Numbered from the stretch's first letter, positions 20,088 to 29,682 are shown. The stretch: 64,000 bases of DNA from Caballeronia choica (GCF_001544535.1 NZ_FCON02000007.1:78331-142330); one strand, 5' to 3'. The notes: a model not told the origin generated them from the sequence alone. Numbers and translations: made by a program.

Positions 20088-20987
20088 TCACTCGTCGAGT
20101 GCTCTGTCGTTCGGATTGACGATGAGCGCTTTCATATCGGAAGACATGGGGAAATCGACGTTGAATCCTCGCGGCGGTATCGGCTGCAGGAACCACTTCG
20201 TATAGAGCCTGTTGACGGTACCGTCTTTCATCATCCCGGAGATTACGTTGTCTACGAGCTTCTTGAACGGCTCGTCGTTCTTTCGGAGCATGCAGCCATA
20301 AGCTTCCCGGGTGAAAGGCCTGGCCACGACCAACCAGTCCTTGGGTGACTTCGCCTTGGCCCGCTCGGCATACAGGATTGCGTCATCGTCCATGTACGCG
20401 GCGGCGCGGCCGGTTTCCAACATCAAGAACGCCTCTCCAACATCCTTGGCACCTATGATGTTCATACCCAGCTTGTCCTTGTCGTTCATGCCCCGCAGCA
20501 GACGCTCGCCGGTCGATCCCGCCGCTGCGACCACGTTATGGTCCTTCAAATCCGACCACTCCTTGATCCCGCTGTCCTTCTTCACAAGCAGGCGAGTGCC
20601 GATGATGAAGATCGTGGTTGAAAATGCCACCTGCTTCTCGCGCTCAAGGTTGTTGGTAGTCGTACCGCATTCGAGATCGATTGTGCCGTTCATGAGCAGC
20701 GCAATCCGGTTCTGAGAGGTAACGCTCAATTCCTTGACCTGTAACGCGGGAATCTTCAGTTGCTGTTTGATGGCGTCAACAATTTTCGTGCTGATGTCGT
20801 AGGAATATCCCGCTTGTTGACTACCACCGAGGTTGTAGTTGAACGGAGGCGAGTCATATCTCACCCCAAGTGAGATGATTCCGGTGTCCTTGATCTTCTG
20901 TAGGGTTGGGCCCAGATCGTCAGCCATGGCACTGCAGGCGATGGCAAGCAAAGCGACCACTGAGAACATCTTAAGGTTCTTAAGCAT
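20088..20987 (-). CDS. gltI: Glutamate/aspartate-type ABC substrate-binding protein
   Basis: A 299-residue periplasmic binding protein of the GltI type. The signal peptide MLKNLKMFSVVALLAIACSA ends near AMA-DD (residue 22). The mature part has TLQKIKDTGIISLGVRYDSP and NGTIDLECGTTTNNLEREKQ, characteristic of glutamate/aspartate binding proteins. The start at 20987 follows AGGAGAATTAACC. It is the first gene of the importer and diverges from the LysR gene. Confidence 0.92.
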   Translation of the reverse strand: MLKNLKMFSVVALLAIACSAMADDLGPTLQKIKDTGIISLGVRYDSPPFNYNLGGSQQAGYSYDISTKIVDAIKQQLKIPALQVKELSVTSQNRIALLMNGTIDLECGTTTNNLEREKQVAFSTTIFIIGTRLLVKKDSGIKEWSDLKDHNVVAAAGSTGERLLRGMNDKDKLGMNIIGAKDVGEAFLMLETGRAAAYMDDDAILYAERAKAKSPKDWLVVARPFTREAYGCMLRKNDEPFKKLVDNVISGMMKDGTVNRLYTKWFLQPIPPRGFNVDFPMSSDMKALIVNPNDRALDE

Positions 20988-21324
20988 GGTTAATTCTCCT
21001 CCTGACACAGTCTCGAGTTGAAAGTCTTGTTCTGAAGTGGGCGAGCAGGTCGGCGCATGCGCCGCAACGCGGTTCGCGGTCACATAGGGTTCACACCTAT
21101 CGGTTTTTATGTGGACGGTTAAAAACTACGCAATGGTAGGACTGGTAGGTTCGCGCAGCCACCCAGTGACGTCAGATGCCGGGCCGCAAGAACGGCATGA
21201 CTTGCAACTCCCGAAGCCTGCTTCACTTCTCAAGATGAGGCGGTAGATGTAGTCTATGGCGAAAAATCAAACACCAAAAACGATATGTTTTTGCCCTTGT
21301 GAACATTATTTTCGATCAATCGCC
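20988..21324. promoter_or_regulatory. Divergent promoter region of gltI and its LysR gene
   Basis: About 340 bases between the divergently transcribed gltI and LysR genes. It contains the interrupted dyad ATAGG-(7)-CCTAT at 21084-21100, bracketed by a wider ACATA...TATGT. It lies about 100 bases upstream of gltI, a plausible place for a LysR site. The assignment is inference from position and symmetry. Confidence 0.5.
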
Positions 21325-22239
21325 ATGCTTCGGGAACTTCAGACTTTTTTGGCGGTGGTCCGCTACGGATCGTTCGCCAGCGCTGGCGCCAATATCGGGC
21401 TCACGCAATCTGCCGTTAGTGCGCAAATCCATCGGCTTGAAGAGGAGCTTGGACTCGCGTTGTTTGATCGGAGCGGCCGGTCTGCGCTGCTAAATTCGGC
21501 CGGCTACGAGGCGCTCGCCGTAGCCGACGAGATCATGGCTGCCTATGCGAAGCTGGGCCGTAACGCGGCCAGCTCCCGTGCCGGCTTGATCCGGGTGGGC
21601 GCCATCTCGTCGGCGCAGGCGTCTTTCCTCGCGGACGCACTTGCGATCTTCCGCGCTGAGAATCCGGAGTGCCGTGTGAGGCTGGTTCCCGGAGTTTCCC
21701 TGAATCTGCTCGGGCAGGTGGATTCCGGAGAGGTTGACATGGCGGTGATAATCAAGCCCCGGTTCACGCTTCCTTCTGATCTACAGTGGAGACTGCTGTT
21801 ATCCGAGCCCTTCTTTCTACTGGCACCCGAGACGCATGAACGCTCGACGTGGCGAGAGTTGCTCGAAGCGGAGCCTTTCATCCGATACGATCGAAACGCC
21901 TTCGATGGGAGGCTCGTCGATCAATTTCTGCGCCGCTCAAAGATTTCCGTGAAGGAGGCGATAGAGCTTGATGAGCTTCAAGGGATTGTTCAACTCGTTC
22001 GACGTGGCGCGGGAGTGGCGTTACTTCCATTGACATCGGCGCTGTCGCTTCCGGAGGGCGTTGTTGCTTTTAGTCTTGGAGAAGCCACCTTCTTCAGGGA
22101 GGTTGGCCTGGTCGAGCGTCCTGCCCATAGCCGCCAGCCAGCCGCCAGCTTGTTAGCGTTGCGGATACTCGAAGCTGCGCAGGCGCAGGCTAGCGAACTT
22201 CAGAACGAGGGGATACTGGATAGGGGCGCCGGTCGGTGA
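21325..22239 (+). CDS. LysR family transcriptional regulator, adjacent to gltI
   Basis: A 304-residue LysR regulator. The DNA-binding domain is MLRELQTFLAVVRYGSFASA followed by GANIGLTQSAVSAQIHRLEE and LFDRSGRSALLNSAGYEAL. The effector domain follows from about residue 90. The frame opens 23 codons earlier, but that segment is not LysR-like, so ATG 21325 is chosen. It is divergent from gltI, the usual arrangement for a LysR protein that controls its neighbour. Confidence 0.9.
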   Translation: MLRELQTFLAVVRYGSFASAGANIGLTQSAVSAQIHRLEEELGLALFDRSGRSALLNSAGYEALAVADEIMAAYAKLGRNAASSRAGLIRVGAISSAQASFLADALAIFRAENPECRVRLVPGVSLNLLGQVDSGEVDMAVIIKPRFTLPSDLQWRLLLSEPFFLLAPETHERSTWRELLEAEPFIRYDRNAFDGRLVDQFLRRSKISVKEAIELDELQGIVQLVRRGAGVALLPLTSALSLPEGVVAFSLGEATFFREVGLVERPAHSRQPAASLLALRILEAAQAQASELQNEGILDRGAGR

Positions 22240-22791
22240 TCCAGGCCGGTCTGCCTTTTAGCGAGTTTTCCAAAAACGCTTAACGCATTGCCCGCGCATC
22301 CTCACGGACTTCCACCTTTGTTGTTCGAGGTGCCACTCGGTTATACGAATACCGTCGCGCAGACAAGCGAAGTCACCTGTACCGGAAGCGCCCAGCATAG
22401 CGCTCGACGCCGCAGCGACTCAAAGCTCCTGAGTTCGGGCGCGTTACTCTTTGGTGCCATCCGCTTACCCAGCCTATGGATCGAGCTGAATTTCAGACAA
22501 TCAAAAGAATTTCTTCTGATATTCCAGAGTGGAATACCGGGTCGCAAGGCCGCTACCGCCAAGCCGCTGTATTTGGCAGAAGCCATCGACGATCGTGCGT
22601 CCGCTCGGTAAATCCGTATCACGAAGCAAATGAAAAGGCGTGGATGAACCGGATGTAGTTTTCTTCAAGTAGCCGATCGTTTTTATCCGTATTGTTTTTC
22701 CAGCGTTCATAGGACTATCGACTCCAACCTCGGATGGTGATCGAGAGCAAGAGCACTGAACATAAACGACTGGATGGAGAAGGAGATCGGC
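22240..22791. other. Gene-free interval upstream of a porin
   Basis: About 550 bases. Several short open frames exist on both strands, but none shows a domain or a good ribosome site with codon use like the neighbours. The 3' end must hold the porin promoter. I see no terminator for the LysR gene. Confidence 0.4.
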
Positions 22792-23889
22792 GTGGGAATC
22801 GGAAAGGATGTGAAGTTGCTGGGCGGGATGGGCGTTCTACTGCTGGGATGCTCGTCCGGCGCATACGCGCAAAGCAGTGTTTCTATGTCGGGTTTCCTTG
22901 GCGCCGGGATCGGCTACACGAGCAACGTAGGAGGGCACTCGAGCGTATCCGAAACCAATGGCGTATTGCGCCCAAACACGATTTCAATACAGGGCAAAGA
23001 GGATCTGGGTGGTGGTCTGCAGGCGCTCTTTTACCTCGGCACTCTGTTTTCGATGACTTCAGGGACGATCCTTGGTGCGCCCGGTAGCCTTTTCTCCCGG
23101 GAATCCTATGTTGGTCTGTCGGATCAGTATGGCACCTTGACCTTGGGTCAGCAGCGCGATTTCATGTTCGACATGACAGTGCTGGGGTATTCAGGCGGCT
23201 ACTACCAGGGCCTCTGGGGCGCTCACCAGGGCCCGTTCCCGAGCTTCGGGGTGCCGTACGTGATTGGCGGATCCTACGATTTTGACCGGCTCAATGGCGA
23301 GGCGCTCAACAATGCGGTCAAGTTCAAGAGCGCGAATTTCAGCGGCTTGACGTTCGGAGCGATGTACGGCTTTGGTGGCGTCGCCAGCAGTTTCGGGAAC
23401 TCGAGTTCTTCGAGCTTCACGGCCAACTATGAGTTCGGTTCGGGTGGCGTGGGTGCCGCGTATACGGAGGCGAAGTCGCCAACGATCAACCACGGCAATG
23501 ATGGCATCCGGAACCTCGGCATAGGCGCGAAATATCTGCTGGCGCCGGTTCGATTCTCGGTGCTGGGGACGATCTCTCGCAATACGGCGACCGGAGCGCA
23601 GATCGATGCCGTCGACGCGACCGCGAGTTACGACTTCACTCCGTTCTGGAATCTCGCCACGACCTATACCTACATGAATGGCAATCACGTGCTCAACAGC
23701 GCGCACGCAAACCAGCTGGATGCCACGCTGACTTACCGCCTCTCGAAGCGCACCGCAGTGTATGGGACCTATGTCTGGCAGAAGGCATCGGGCGAGGGCG
23801 CGCTCGCCCGCATCAACTCGACCCTGACGAGCCCGTCGAGTTCGGACGCTCAGACGATGGTGGGCATCAGCATCATGCATATTTTCTAG
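22792..23889 (+). CDS. Outer-membrane porin, Gram-negative porin family
   Basis: A 365-residue porin. The best start is GTG 22792, six bases after AAGGAG; an ATG at 22774 in the same frame lies upstream of that site. The signal peptide KLLGGMGVLLLGCSSGAYA ends before QSSVSMSGFLGAGIGY. ISIQGKEDLGGGLQALFYL and the end SDAQTMVGISIMHIF are porin landmarks. The loop 3 region is longer and more Gly/Phe-rich than in the other porins here. It stands alone between the gltI regulator and a broken aldehyde dehydrogenase gene. Confidence 0.9.
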   Translation: MGIGKDVKLLGGMGVLLLGCSSGAYAQSSVSMSGFLGAGIGYTSNVGGHSSVSETNGVLRPNTISIQGKEDLGGGLQALFYLGTLFSMTSGTILGAPGSLFSRESYVGLSDQYGTLTLGQQRDFMFDMTVLGYSGGYYQGLWGAHQGPFPSFGVPYVIGGSYDFDRLNGEALNNAVKFKSANFSGLTFGAMYGFGGVASSFGNSSSSSFTANYEFGSGGVGAAYTEAKSPTINHGNDGIRNLGIGAKYLLAPVRFSVLGTISRNTATGAQIDAVDATASYDFTPFWNLATTYTYMNGNHVLNSAHANQLDATLTYRLSKRTAVYGTYVWQKASGEGALARINSTLTSPSSSDAQTMVGISIMHIF

Positions 23890-24059
23890 CCCTTGCGCGG
23901 AGACTGCCCTCGCTCGTGGCAACAAGAGCGAAGGCAGCGCAATACTCTCAGAGCGGTTCGTTCGGCACAGTGGGCTATTCGGTGCGGTCCAACAAAGGAA
24001 TTTACGCCGCCCTGCGAATCGTTCTTCGAGTGCTTGCGTAAAGTGGCGCAGGCGGCGGC

Positions 24060-24372
24060 CGAGGTTGACCATGGGCTAGCCGGTATTCCAGACACTTATA
24101 CCCACCGCCTGATTTCTGGTTTTTCCACCGCCCGGGTGCACGGCGAGTTTATCTAAACGTCGACGGTCGACACAGACATGCATAACTATGTGACGCGCAA
24201 GCCACTGGGTGTCGTCGGCGTGATTTCGCCGTGGAATCTGCCGCTGCTTCTTTTTACATGGCAAGTGGCCCCGGCGCTCGCGATGGGCAACTGCGGCGTT
24301 GCCAAGGCCTCGGAAGAGACGCTCACTTCGGCCACGCTGCTGGCCGAAGTCATGCGCGACACGTCGAGCATC
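24060..24372 (+). pseudogene. Aldehyde dehydrogenase fragment
   Basis: From 24178 the frame [20 protein letters not shown], then [18 protein letters not shown] and [15 protein letters not shown], is the cofactor-binding core of an aldehyde dehydrogenase (the SPWN motif includes the catalytic Asn). Upstream, in the same frame, ARVHGEFI is followed by a TAA at 24154. Homology stops after LLAEVMRD, so the nucleophile Cys and the C-terminal half are absent. About 100 of roughly 490 residues remain. The relic ends where the convergent esterase gene ends. It is closest in feel to semialdehyde dehydrogenases of aromatic ring-cleavage pathways (inference). Confidence 0.8.
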
Positions 24373-24380
24373 GAGCGTTC

Positions 24381-25847
24381 TCAATGCGCTCCGCTTCCCG
24401 CATCGCTTGCAACGGCCTCAATCACATCCGCGAAGCGCATGGTCCGATGCCCTTGCAAACGGCCATAGGCCGGCCAATACGGTAAGTGTTCGCCATTCGG
24501 ATTGCCCGACTCGACGAAGTTCAGCACGTACTCCTGGATGCAAGCCGATAGCGAGCGAGCAGCCGCCAGGTCGATCCCGTCCAGCATCGGTGCATCGACC
24601 CAGTCTTCAAAGTTGCCGAACACGAACGGCAACTCGAAGCAATGGCATGCTCCCACCTCTGGCTGAGGCGACTGGAAATCGAACTGATATGCGAAGACCT
24701 TGCTGCCGGCCGATTCCATCTCCGTCGCAAACTTGATCGCAGGAAGCTTGAACAGCTTGTCCGAACCCAGATCGACGAGGGTTGTGTAGGGCCGGCCATC
24801 GAGCCGACGCTTGAGTGCCCGCGTGTAGGATGGCTTGCCTTGTTCGCCGAATTCCTCGCCATATTTCTTCAAGGCCTGCTCTTCAGTCGCACTTGTCATT
24901 GCAGGGTGACTCGCGAGGAAGCTGCCCATTTCTTCCCGGGTCCAGCCGATCATCAGCGGCTTGCCAGCAAAATTCTCGCGTGCCTGAGCGCCGGGGTTAG
25001 CGGGAACCTCGTTATCGCAAACGGTACGGAACAGGACGGGCACCTCTGCAAATGCGCTTTGCGCGCGCAACATCGAGGTCTGCAATTCCAGTATGCGTTC
25101 CATGGGCATCGTCCGCAGCGCTTCGCCGGACGAGTCTATCCCCGCCATCGCACAAGACTGCTCGGCCATCGCTTGAGCGGCTTCAGGCGTCATCGGTGGC
25201 AGACCCGGATAGCTGAGCATGATGCCGCCCTTGACCAGCACACTCGTTCGCTTCATCGCAGCAAGCAACTGCGTGAACCACGCACCCGCGGATTGTCCGG
25301 CCAGCACGATCGATTCCGGATTGCCACCAAAACTGCCGATGTTCGCCTTGACCCACTGCAAGGCCATCTCGAGGTCGCGAACGGCGAGGTTGCCGGGAGA
25401 AGTCCCCTTCATGAAGAGATTGCCGAGCAGACCAAGCCGATAGTTCATGGTCACCACGACGGCGCGCCCGCTTCTCGAGAGCTGGTCGCCGAAGTAGCAC
25501 TGCAGCGACCCTCCGCCCGTCAGGAAGCCGCCTCCGTGAATCCAGAATATGACGGGAAGTTTGCCGGAGAGGGTGGGCGTGAAGACGTTGAGACGAAAGG
25601 CGTCCTCCGACATTTCCGCGCCTCTGGCCGTCGGGCCCATCACAAAGTCGAGGCGGCTTGGCAACTGTGGAAAGACTGGTCCGGGCCGCGTGCAGTCGCG
25701 TTCGCCGGGCCATGTGGATGGCGCAAGCGCGGGCAAAAACCGACCCGCGTCGACAGCATAGGGAATATCGAAGAATGTGTGGACGCCGTCGTCCAGCACG
25801 CCCTTTAGAACACCTTGCGCGCAATGTGTGATGGTTGTCTTCGTCAT
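24381..25847 (-). CDS. Type B carboxylesterase / para-nitrobenzyl esterase family
   Basis: A 488-residue alpha/beta hydrolase of the carboxylesterase type B family. The oxyanion-hole motif HGGGF is at 104-108, the nucleophile Ser186 is in LAGQSAGAW, and the family motif [12 protein letters not shown] is at 80-91. The likely catalytic His is in [13 protein letters not shown]; the acid is probably the Glu pair in [11 protein letters not shown]. No signal peptide is visible, so it is probably cytosolic. It diverges from a LysR gene that probably controls it. Substrate not predictable. Confidence 0.9.
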   Translation of the reverse strand: MTKTTITHCAQGVLKGVLDDGVHTFFDIPYAVDAGRFLPALAPSTWPGERDCTRPGPVFPQLPSRLDFVMGPTARGAEMSEDAFRLNVFTPTLSGKLPVIFWIHGGGFLTGGGSLQCYFGDQLSRSGRAVVVTMNYRLGLLGNLFMKGTSPGNLAVRDLEMALQWVKANIGSFGGNPESIVLAGQSAGAWFTQLLAAMKRTSVLVKGGIMLSYPGLPPMTPEAAQAMAEQSCAMAGIDSSGEALRTMPMERILELQTSMLRAQSAFAEVPVLFRTVCDNEVPANPGAQARENFAGKPLMIGWTREEMGSFLASHPAMTSATEEQALKKYGEEFGEQGKPSYTRALKRRLDGRPYTTLVDLGSDKLFKLPAIKFATEMESAGSKVFAYQFDFQSPQPEVGACHCFELPFVFGNFEDWVDAPMLDGIDLAAARSLSACIQEYVLNFVESGNPNGEHLPYWPAYGRLQGHRTMRFADVIEAVASDAGSGAH

Positions 25848-26054
25848 TGATTTATCTCGCTAGTCTTCATGTGGCTGCACGGGTGCATTGAGAACGGCTT
25901 CGCGCACATCCTTTCGCCCAGCTTCTCCTGATATGCTTGGAGTTCCAGCCGGGTTATCCGGTCGTGCGTCGGTAGCAATGTTCACGTACATGCTGCAGAA
26001 ACAAAACGGAAAATTTCGCTACCGTCCTTGAAGAAAATTCATGAGCCGCCGACT

Positions 26055-26990
26055 ATGAGTTCCTTGCAACAGCGTCTGAAGCTTCGCCACATCTCGGTGG
26101 TCCTCGAAATAGCGCGATGTGGCAATCTGCAGAAGGCGGCAGAGGCGCTCACGGTGAGTCACTCGGCGATATCGAAGGCACTGGCAGAAGTTGAAGCAAT
26201 CACGGGCGCACAGTTGTTCGAGCGCACGCCATCAGGAATGCGTCCGACGATTCCCGGAGAAGCGCTTGTGCGCCATGGCTACCTGATCGCCAGCGATGTG
26301 CAACGGGCCGAAGCGGAACTCGACGCGCTGCGCGCAGGCGACATGGGAACATTGTCGATAGGCGTATTCTTCCCGCTCAACTGGTGGGAAGTCCTTGCTG
26401 ATTGCGTCGTGGAATTCCGGACAAGATCGCCCCGGATACGCCTGAACGTCGGTGAGGACTCGATGGAAGCCCTTCTTGAACGGCTTGATCAGGACCTTGT
26501 CGATATCGTCATAGGGCGTCTCGCGAGTGGCTTTGGCGGCGATCAGTATGCGCAAGAGCCGCTTCGCGATGACCATCCCCTATTTGTCGCTCGACAGGGG
26601 CACCCGCTCACGCAGAAACCGGTCACGCTCGAAGACCTGTTGAGTTTCCCGTGGGTCTTGCCCGAACAACCGAACATCATCAGGCAGCAACTGGAGTTCG
26701 CGGTGCGCGACATGGGCCTGAGGTTTGGAACGGATGTCATGTCGTCGCAGGTTTCGCCGTTGACGTTTCGGCTCGCAAGCAAGAGCGACACGCTCGTGCT
26801 TGCATCGCAATGCATTGCGGACGAGTTGCACACTCTGTATCGACTGCAACCCGTGCTCTGTGAATTGCCGCTTTATCTCGGCCCGCTTGTCGCTGTCACC
26901 CGCAGCGACAAGCCGCTCAGCAGGGCGGCGTCCATGTTCTTGCAGCAATTGAAAGGCATGGTGAACGCCCGCGGTCCCGCACGGGGATAA
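26055..26990 (+). CDS. LysR family transcriptional regulator
   Basis: A 311-residue LysR protein of the GbpR-like subgroup. Its DNA-binding domain is MSSLQQRLKLRHISVVLEIA followed by RCGNLQKAAEALTVSHSAIS and LFERTPSGMRPTIPGEALV. An open frame from a TTG at 26028 adds nine residues; ATG 26055 fits the family better. It is divergent from the carboxylesterase gene across about 200 bases and is probably its regulator. Confidence 0.88.
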   Translation: MSSLQQRLKLRHISVVLEIARCGNLQKAAEALTVSHSAISKALAEVEAITGAQLFERTPSGMRPTIPGEALVRHGYLIASDVQRAEAELDALRAGDMGTLSIGVFFPLNWWEVLADCVVEFRTRSPRIRLNVGEDSMEALLERLDQDLVDIVIGRLASGFGGDQYAQEPLRDDHPLFVARQGHPLTQKPVTLEDLLSFPWVLPEQPNIIRQQLEFAVRDMGLRFGTDVMSSQVSPLTFRLASKSDTLVLASQCIADELHTLYRLQPVLCELPLYLGPLVAVTRSDKPLSRAASMFLQQLKGMVNARGPARG

Positions 26991-27083
26991 CTTGCAGGGG
27001 ATCGGCCACCTCGTCCGCTTAGACGCCGTCACAGGATGCGGTGCCCGGAGTTCCAAACGTCGTCCGCTCCGGGGAACCGTCAT

Positions 27084-27245
27084 TCAGTTCTCGATGAAGT
27101 GCGGCGCGATCACCACGGTCTCTCCGGCTTGCGCGGAGCGCGTCGCGGCCTCGGCACAGGCGAGTGCCGCGATGCCATCCTCAAGCGTAACGGGCATTGG
27201 CGCCTCGTCCCTTGCGGCCTGGACAACCGGACGGAATATCGAGTT
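27084..27245 (-). pseudogene. C-terminal fragment of a Gfo/Idh/MocA oxidoreductase
   Basis: The minus-strand frame NSIFRPVVQAARDEAPMPVT followed by LEDGIAALACAEAATRSAQA and a stop is the typical last helix of Gfo/Idh/MocA proteins (DGIAALACAEAATRSA). Only about 50 of some 350 residues remain. It is fused to the broken maleylacetate reductase sequence upstream, so two deletions have compacted the operon. Confidence 0.7.
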
Positions 27246-27566
27246 CTCGTCCGAGCTCGAAGACACCGAGCGCAGCACTCTCGCTTCCGAGTGCCCGGGC
27301 AATTCGCGACATCGCGCCTGGGGCTGCAGCGCTGTTATAGGCGAGTGCGTGAGGCAACACGATTGCATGCGTTTCCGCATGCGGGAGATTGAAGCTTCCG
27401 CCGAGGGTATGACAAAGCTTGTGATGCAAAGCCATTCCCACATGACCCGGTACGCTACCGCACATCCATGCGCCATACAGACAGTCGCTGCGCGCTGACA
27501 GGCTCTTGGAATCGCTCTTGATCCTCGCAATCCTGCCGCCAACGCACGTATTCCGTCTTCGGCCAT
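27243..27566 (-). pseudogene. Maleylacetate reductase fragment, frameshifted
   Basis: The relic begins MAEDGIRALAAGL at 27566, then shifts frame into SARSDCLYGAWMCGSVPGHV, GMALHHKLCHTLGGSFNLPH and AETHAIVLPHALAYN. The His-rich segment is the iron-binding core of maleylacetate reductase, the enzyme that reduces maleylacetate to 3-oxoadipate. The N-terminal half and the extreme C-terminus are missing. In functional hydroxyquinol pathways this gene neighbours hydroxyquinol 1,2-dioxygenase, as its relic does here. Confidence 0.8.
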
Positions 27567-27567
27567 G

Positions 27568-27846
27568 GGCCGGCTTCTTGTTGTTCTGCGCCATCACCAG
27601 CATCGATAGACGAAGCGTGTCGGAAAGCAGAATGAATTCCTGTCGCTTGTCGTCCGTGATGTGTCCGGTCTCAGTCAGAAACTGTATGGCCCTGAACCAC
27701 TCTGCTTCGGTGAGCTTGACTTCACACGCGAAGCTATGAAGATGCTGCACCAGGCTGGCAATGATCGTGCGTAGCCTGCTGTCGCATTGGTCGTCCATCG
27801 ACGCGATTACAGCTTGCGTAATAGTGTCTTCGTTGATATCGCGCAT
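27568..27846 (-). pseudogene. Intradiol dioxygenase N-terminal fragment (hydroxyquinol 1,2-dioxygenase-like)
   Basis: The frame from MRDINEDTITQAVIASMDDQ through LTEAEWFRAIQFLTETGHIT to DDKRQEFILLSDTLRLSMLV matches the helical N-terminal domain of intradiol ring-cleavage dioxygenases. After MAQNNKKPA it breaks off before the catalytic beta-sandwich with its Tyr2His2 iron ligands, and runs directly into the maleylacetate reductase relic. About 93 residues of roughly 290 remain. The start of the gene and its divergent regulator are intact, so a truncated peptide could still be made. Confidence 0.8.
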
Positions 27847-27898
27847 CGCATTCATCTCCGCAGTGCGCGTGCGCATGAGTGAAGAGCTTATCTGTCCC

Positions 27899-27921
27899 AT
27901 AGCGGGAAAAAAATGCGCTAT
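27899..27921. promoter_or_regulatory. Dyad operator candidate between LysR and the dioxygenase relic
   Basis: ATAGCG, eleven bases, then CGCTAT: a perfect 6+6 inverted repeat midway between the divergent relic (start 27846) and the LysR gene (start 27960). Position and form fit a LysR binding site. The A-rich spacer may also form part of a promoter. Confidence 0.5.
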
Positions 27922-27959
27922 AGTGAAATGACATTTCCGCCTGGAAGATTAATCGCGTA

Positions 27960-28880
27960 ATGGACCGCTGGACTCAAATCGAGTTGTTTGTTTTGACGGC
28001 CGAACTTGGCAGTTTGTCGAAGGCGGCCGAGCAGCTTGACATGTCCAATGCGGCGGCGAGCCGCACACTCAGCGCGCTGGAAGAGCGTCTCGGAGCGCGC
28101 CTCATTGAGCGCACCACACGCAGGCAATGGCTCACTGATGCGGGAGTGGCGTACCGCCGGAGCTGCGTTGCAGTCCTCTCGGAGATGGCCGAAGCCGAAG
28201 CCGCCGCAGCCGAGGCGACATTGAGCCCACGTGGAGTTTTGCGCGTGACCAGTTCCGTGTCGTTTGCAATGCTGCACATCGCTCCATTTCTGACCGAATT
28301 CAGCCGGAAGTATCCGAGCTTGTCGGTGCAAGTCGTCGCAGCGAATCGCTACCCTGATTTTATCGATGCGGGAATTGATATTGCGATTCGCACGCGCGAG
28401 CATGAAGGAGATTCGGGAATTACGGTACGCAAGCTGGCAGAAACCGCTCGCATTCTCGCCGCCGCGCCCGCTTACCTGACCGAACATGGCCGCCCCCTCA
28501 AGCCTGAGGACCTGAGCCAACACCGGATGCTGGTGTACAACCTCGCGGTCGATCCTTATATCCTGCACTTCAAGCGCGACGAGGAAACCCGCGACATTCC
28601 GATCACCAGCGTCCTGGACTCCAACGAAGGGCAAGTCATCTGTGCCGCCGGGCGCGCTGGCCTGGGCATCGTGGTTCAGCCGCTCTACATTATTTATGAC
28701 GACATCGTCGCCGGACGTCTGGTGCCTATCCTCACGGATTGGAACCTGCCTCGCCTCACCATCAATCTTGCCTATCAAAGCCGGCGCTATCAGCCCGCGA
28801 AAATACGGGTGTTCACCGAGTTCCTTATCGAGTGGACGGAACGCCGCCAACTTGCCGCGAAGTGGAGCTGTATTCGCTGA
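27960..28880 (+). CDS. LysR family transcriptional regulator
   Basis: A 306-residue LysR protein of the subgroup that begins MDxxxxxxLFVLTAELGSLS. The DNA-binding domain runs MDRWTQIELFVLTAELGSLS, KAAEQLDMSNAAASRTLSAL and LIERTTRRQWLTDAGVAY. The effector domain begins near GVLRVTSSVSFAMLHIAPFL. The gene is intact although the divergent operon it presumably controlled has decayed. Its remaining target, if any, is unknown. Confidence 0.9.
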   Translation: MDRWTQIELFVLTAELGSLSKAAEQLDMSNAAASRTLSALEERLGARLIERTTRRQWLTDAGVAYRRSCVAVLSEMAEAEAAAAEATLSPRGVLRVTSSVSFAMLHIAPFLTEFSRKYPSLSVQVVAANRYPDFIDAGIDIAIRTREHEGDSGITVRKLAETARILAAAPAYLTEHGRPLKPEDLSQHRMLVYNLAVDPYILHFKRDEETRDIPITSVLDSNEGQVICAAGRAGLGIVVQPLYIIYDDIVAGRLVPILTDWNLPRLTINLAYQSRRYQPAKIRVFTEFLIEWTERRQLAAKWSCIR

Positions 28881-28965
28881 CGTATCGGCCGCGGTCTTCC
28901 ACTGCCTTTGCACCGTCGTGCCAAACATCCGGAAAATTCCGGGTATTGCCGAAACCAGATTGATC

Positions 28966-29682
28966 GTGTTGGCGTTACACGACCCTCCATGGGTTCTGGT
29001 GACCATCATCTACGCCATCGCGATGATCTCGGCCCTATATCCCAAGGCAGCCTTCGGCTTCGCGGATATCGGTCGCGACGGAACGCGGCCCGTGACCTCA
29101 TATGGCGCGTCGGCCACGGTGGCGGTCGTCGCGGCGTTCTTCGTTTCGCTGCTGTTCAGGTTCGTCTTCGATCCGAGCGGCAATCTGTTTCAGACCATTT
29201 CGACGCCCGGCGCGTTTCGAGCCGCGCTCGAAGTGTCGCTGCAGCGTCTGCCGTGGATGTTCATGACGTTCGCGATGACCTTCACGATTGCCTGGGTGAC
29301 GGACAACCGCGCTGCCACGCCGGGGGACGTGCCCCGCTGGCTACGTTATGCGGAGTGCGGCGGCATGAGCGGTGTGTTCCTCGTCGCGCAATACGTGACG
29401 CTCGAATTGCTGCTGAGTTCGGCGCCTGCCATTTTCGAACCCTCGACACCGTTCAGGCTGCTTCCCACCGCGGCTATCGTTGGCGGTTTGATCGGGGCGC
29501 TTTTGCCGCATTGGTATCGGAGGATCAGAATGAACATGGCTCCGCGCTCGTCCGGTCCGATTGCCCCGTCGCCGGCCTGGCACTCCGCGGTTCGTCGCAA
29601 GCAAAGGCGACGCAGGACAAGGGGTCCATATTCGAAGTCCGGTCGGCCGGCATCATGCCGTCAAGACACTCCAGTTCCCTGA
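28966..29682 (+). pseudogene. Fragment of a multi-pass membrane protein
   Basis: A frame with five clear hydrophobic segments: WVLVTIIYAIAMISAL, ATVAVVAAFFVSLLFRFVF, WMFMTFAMTFTIAWV, GGMSGVFLVAQYVTLELLL and AAIVGGLIGALLPHWY. A basic tail of about 50 residues follows. The hydrophobic pattern makes chance unlikely. No good start or ribosome site is present, and the frame continues upstream into the LysR gene, so I read it as the C-terminal part of a truncated gene. A GTG at 28966 or TTG at 28969 could still start a short protein. I do not recognise the family. Its 3' end overlaps that of the Rieske gene. Confidence 0.5.
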
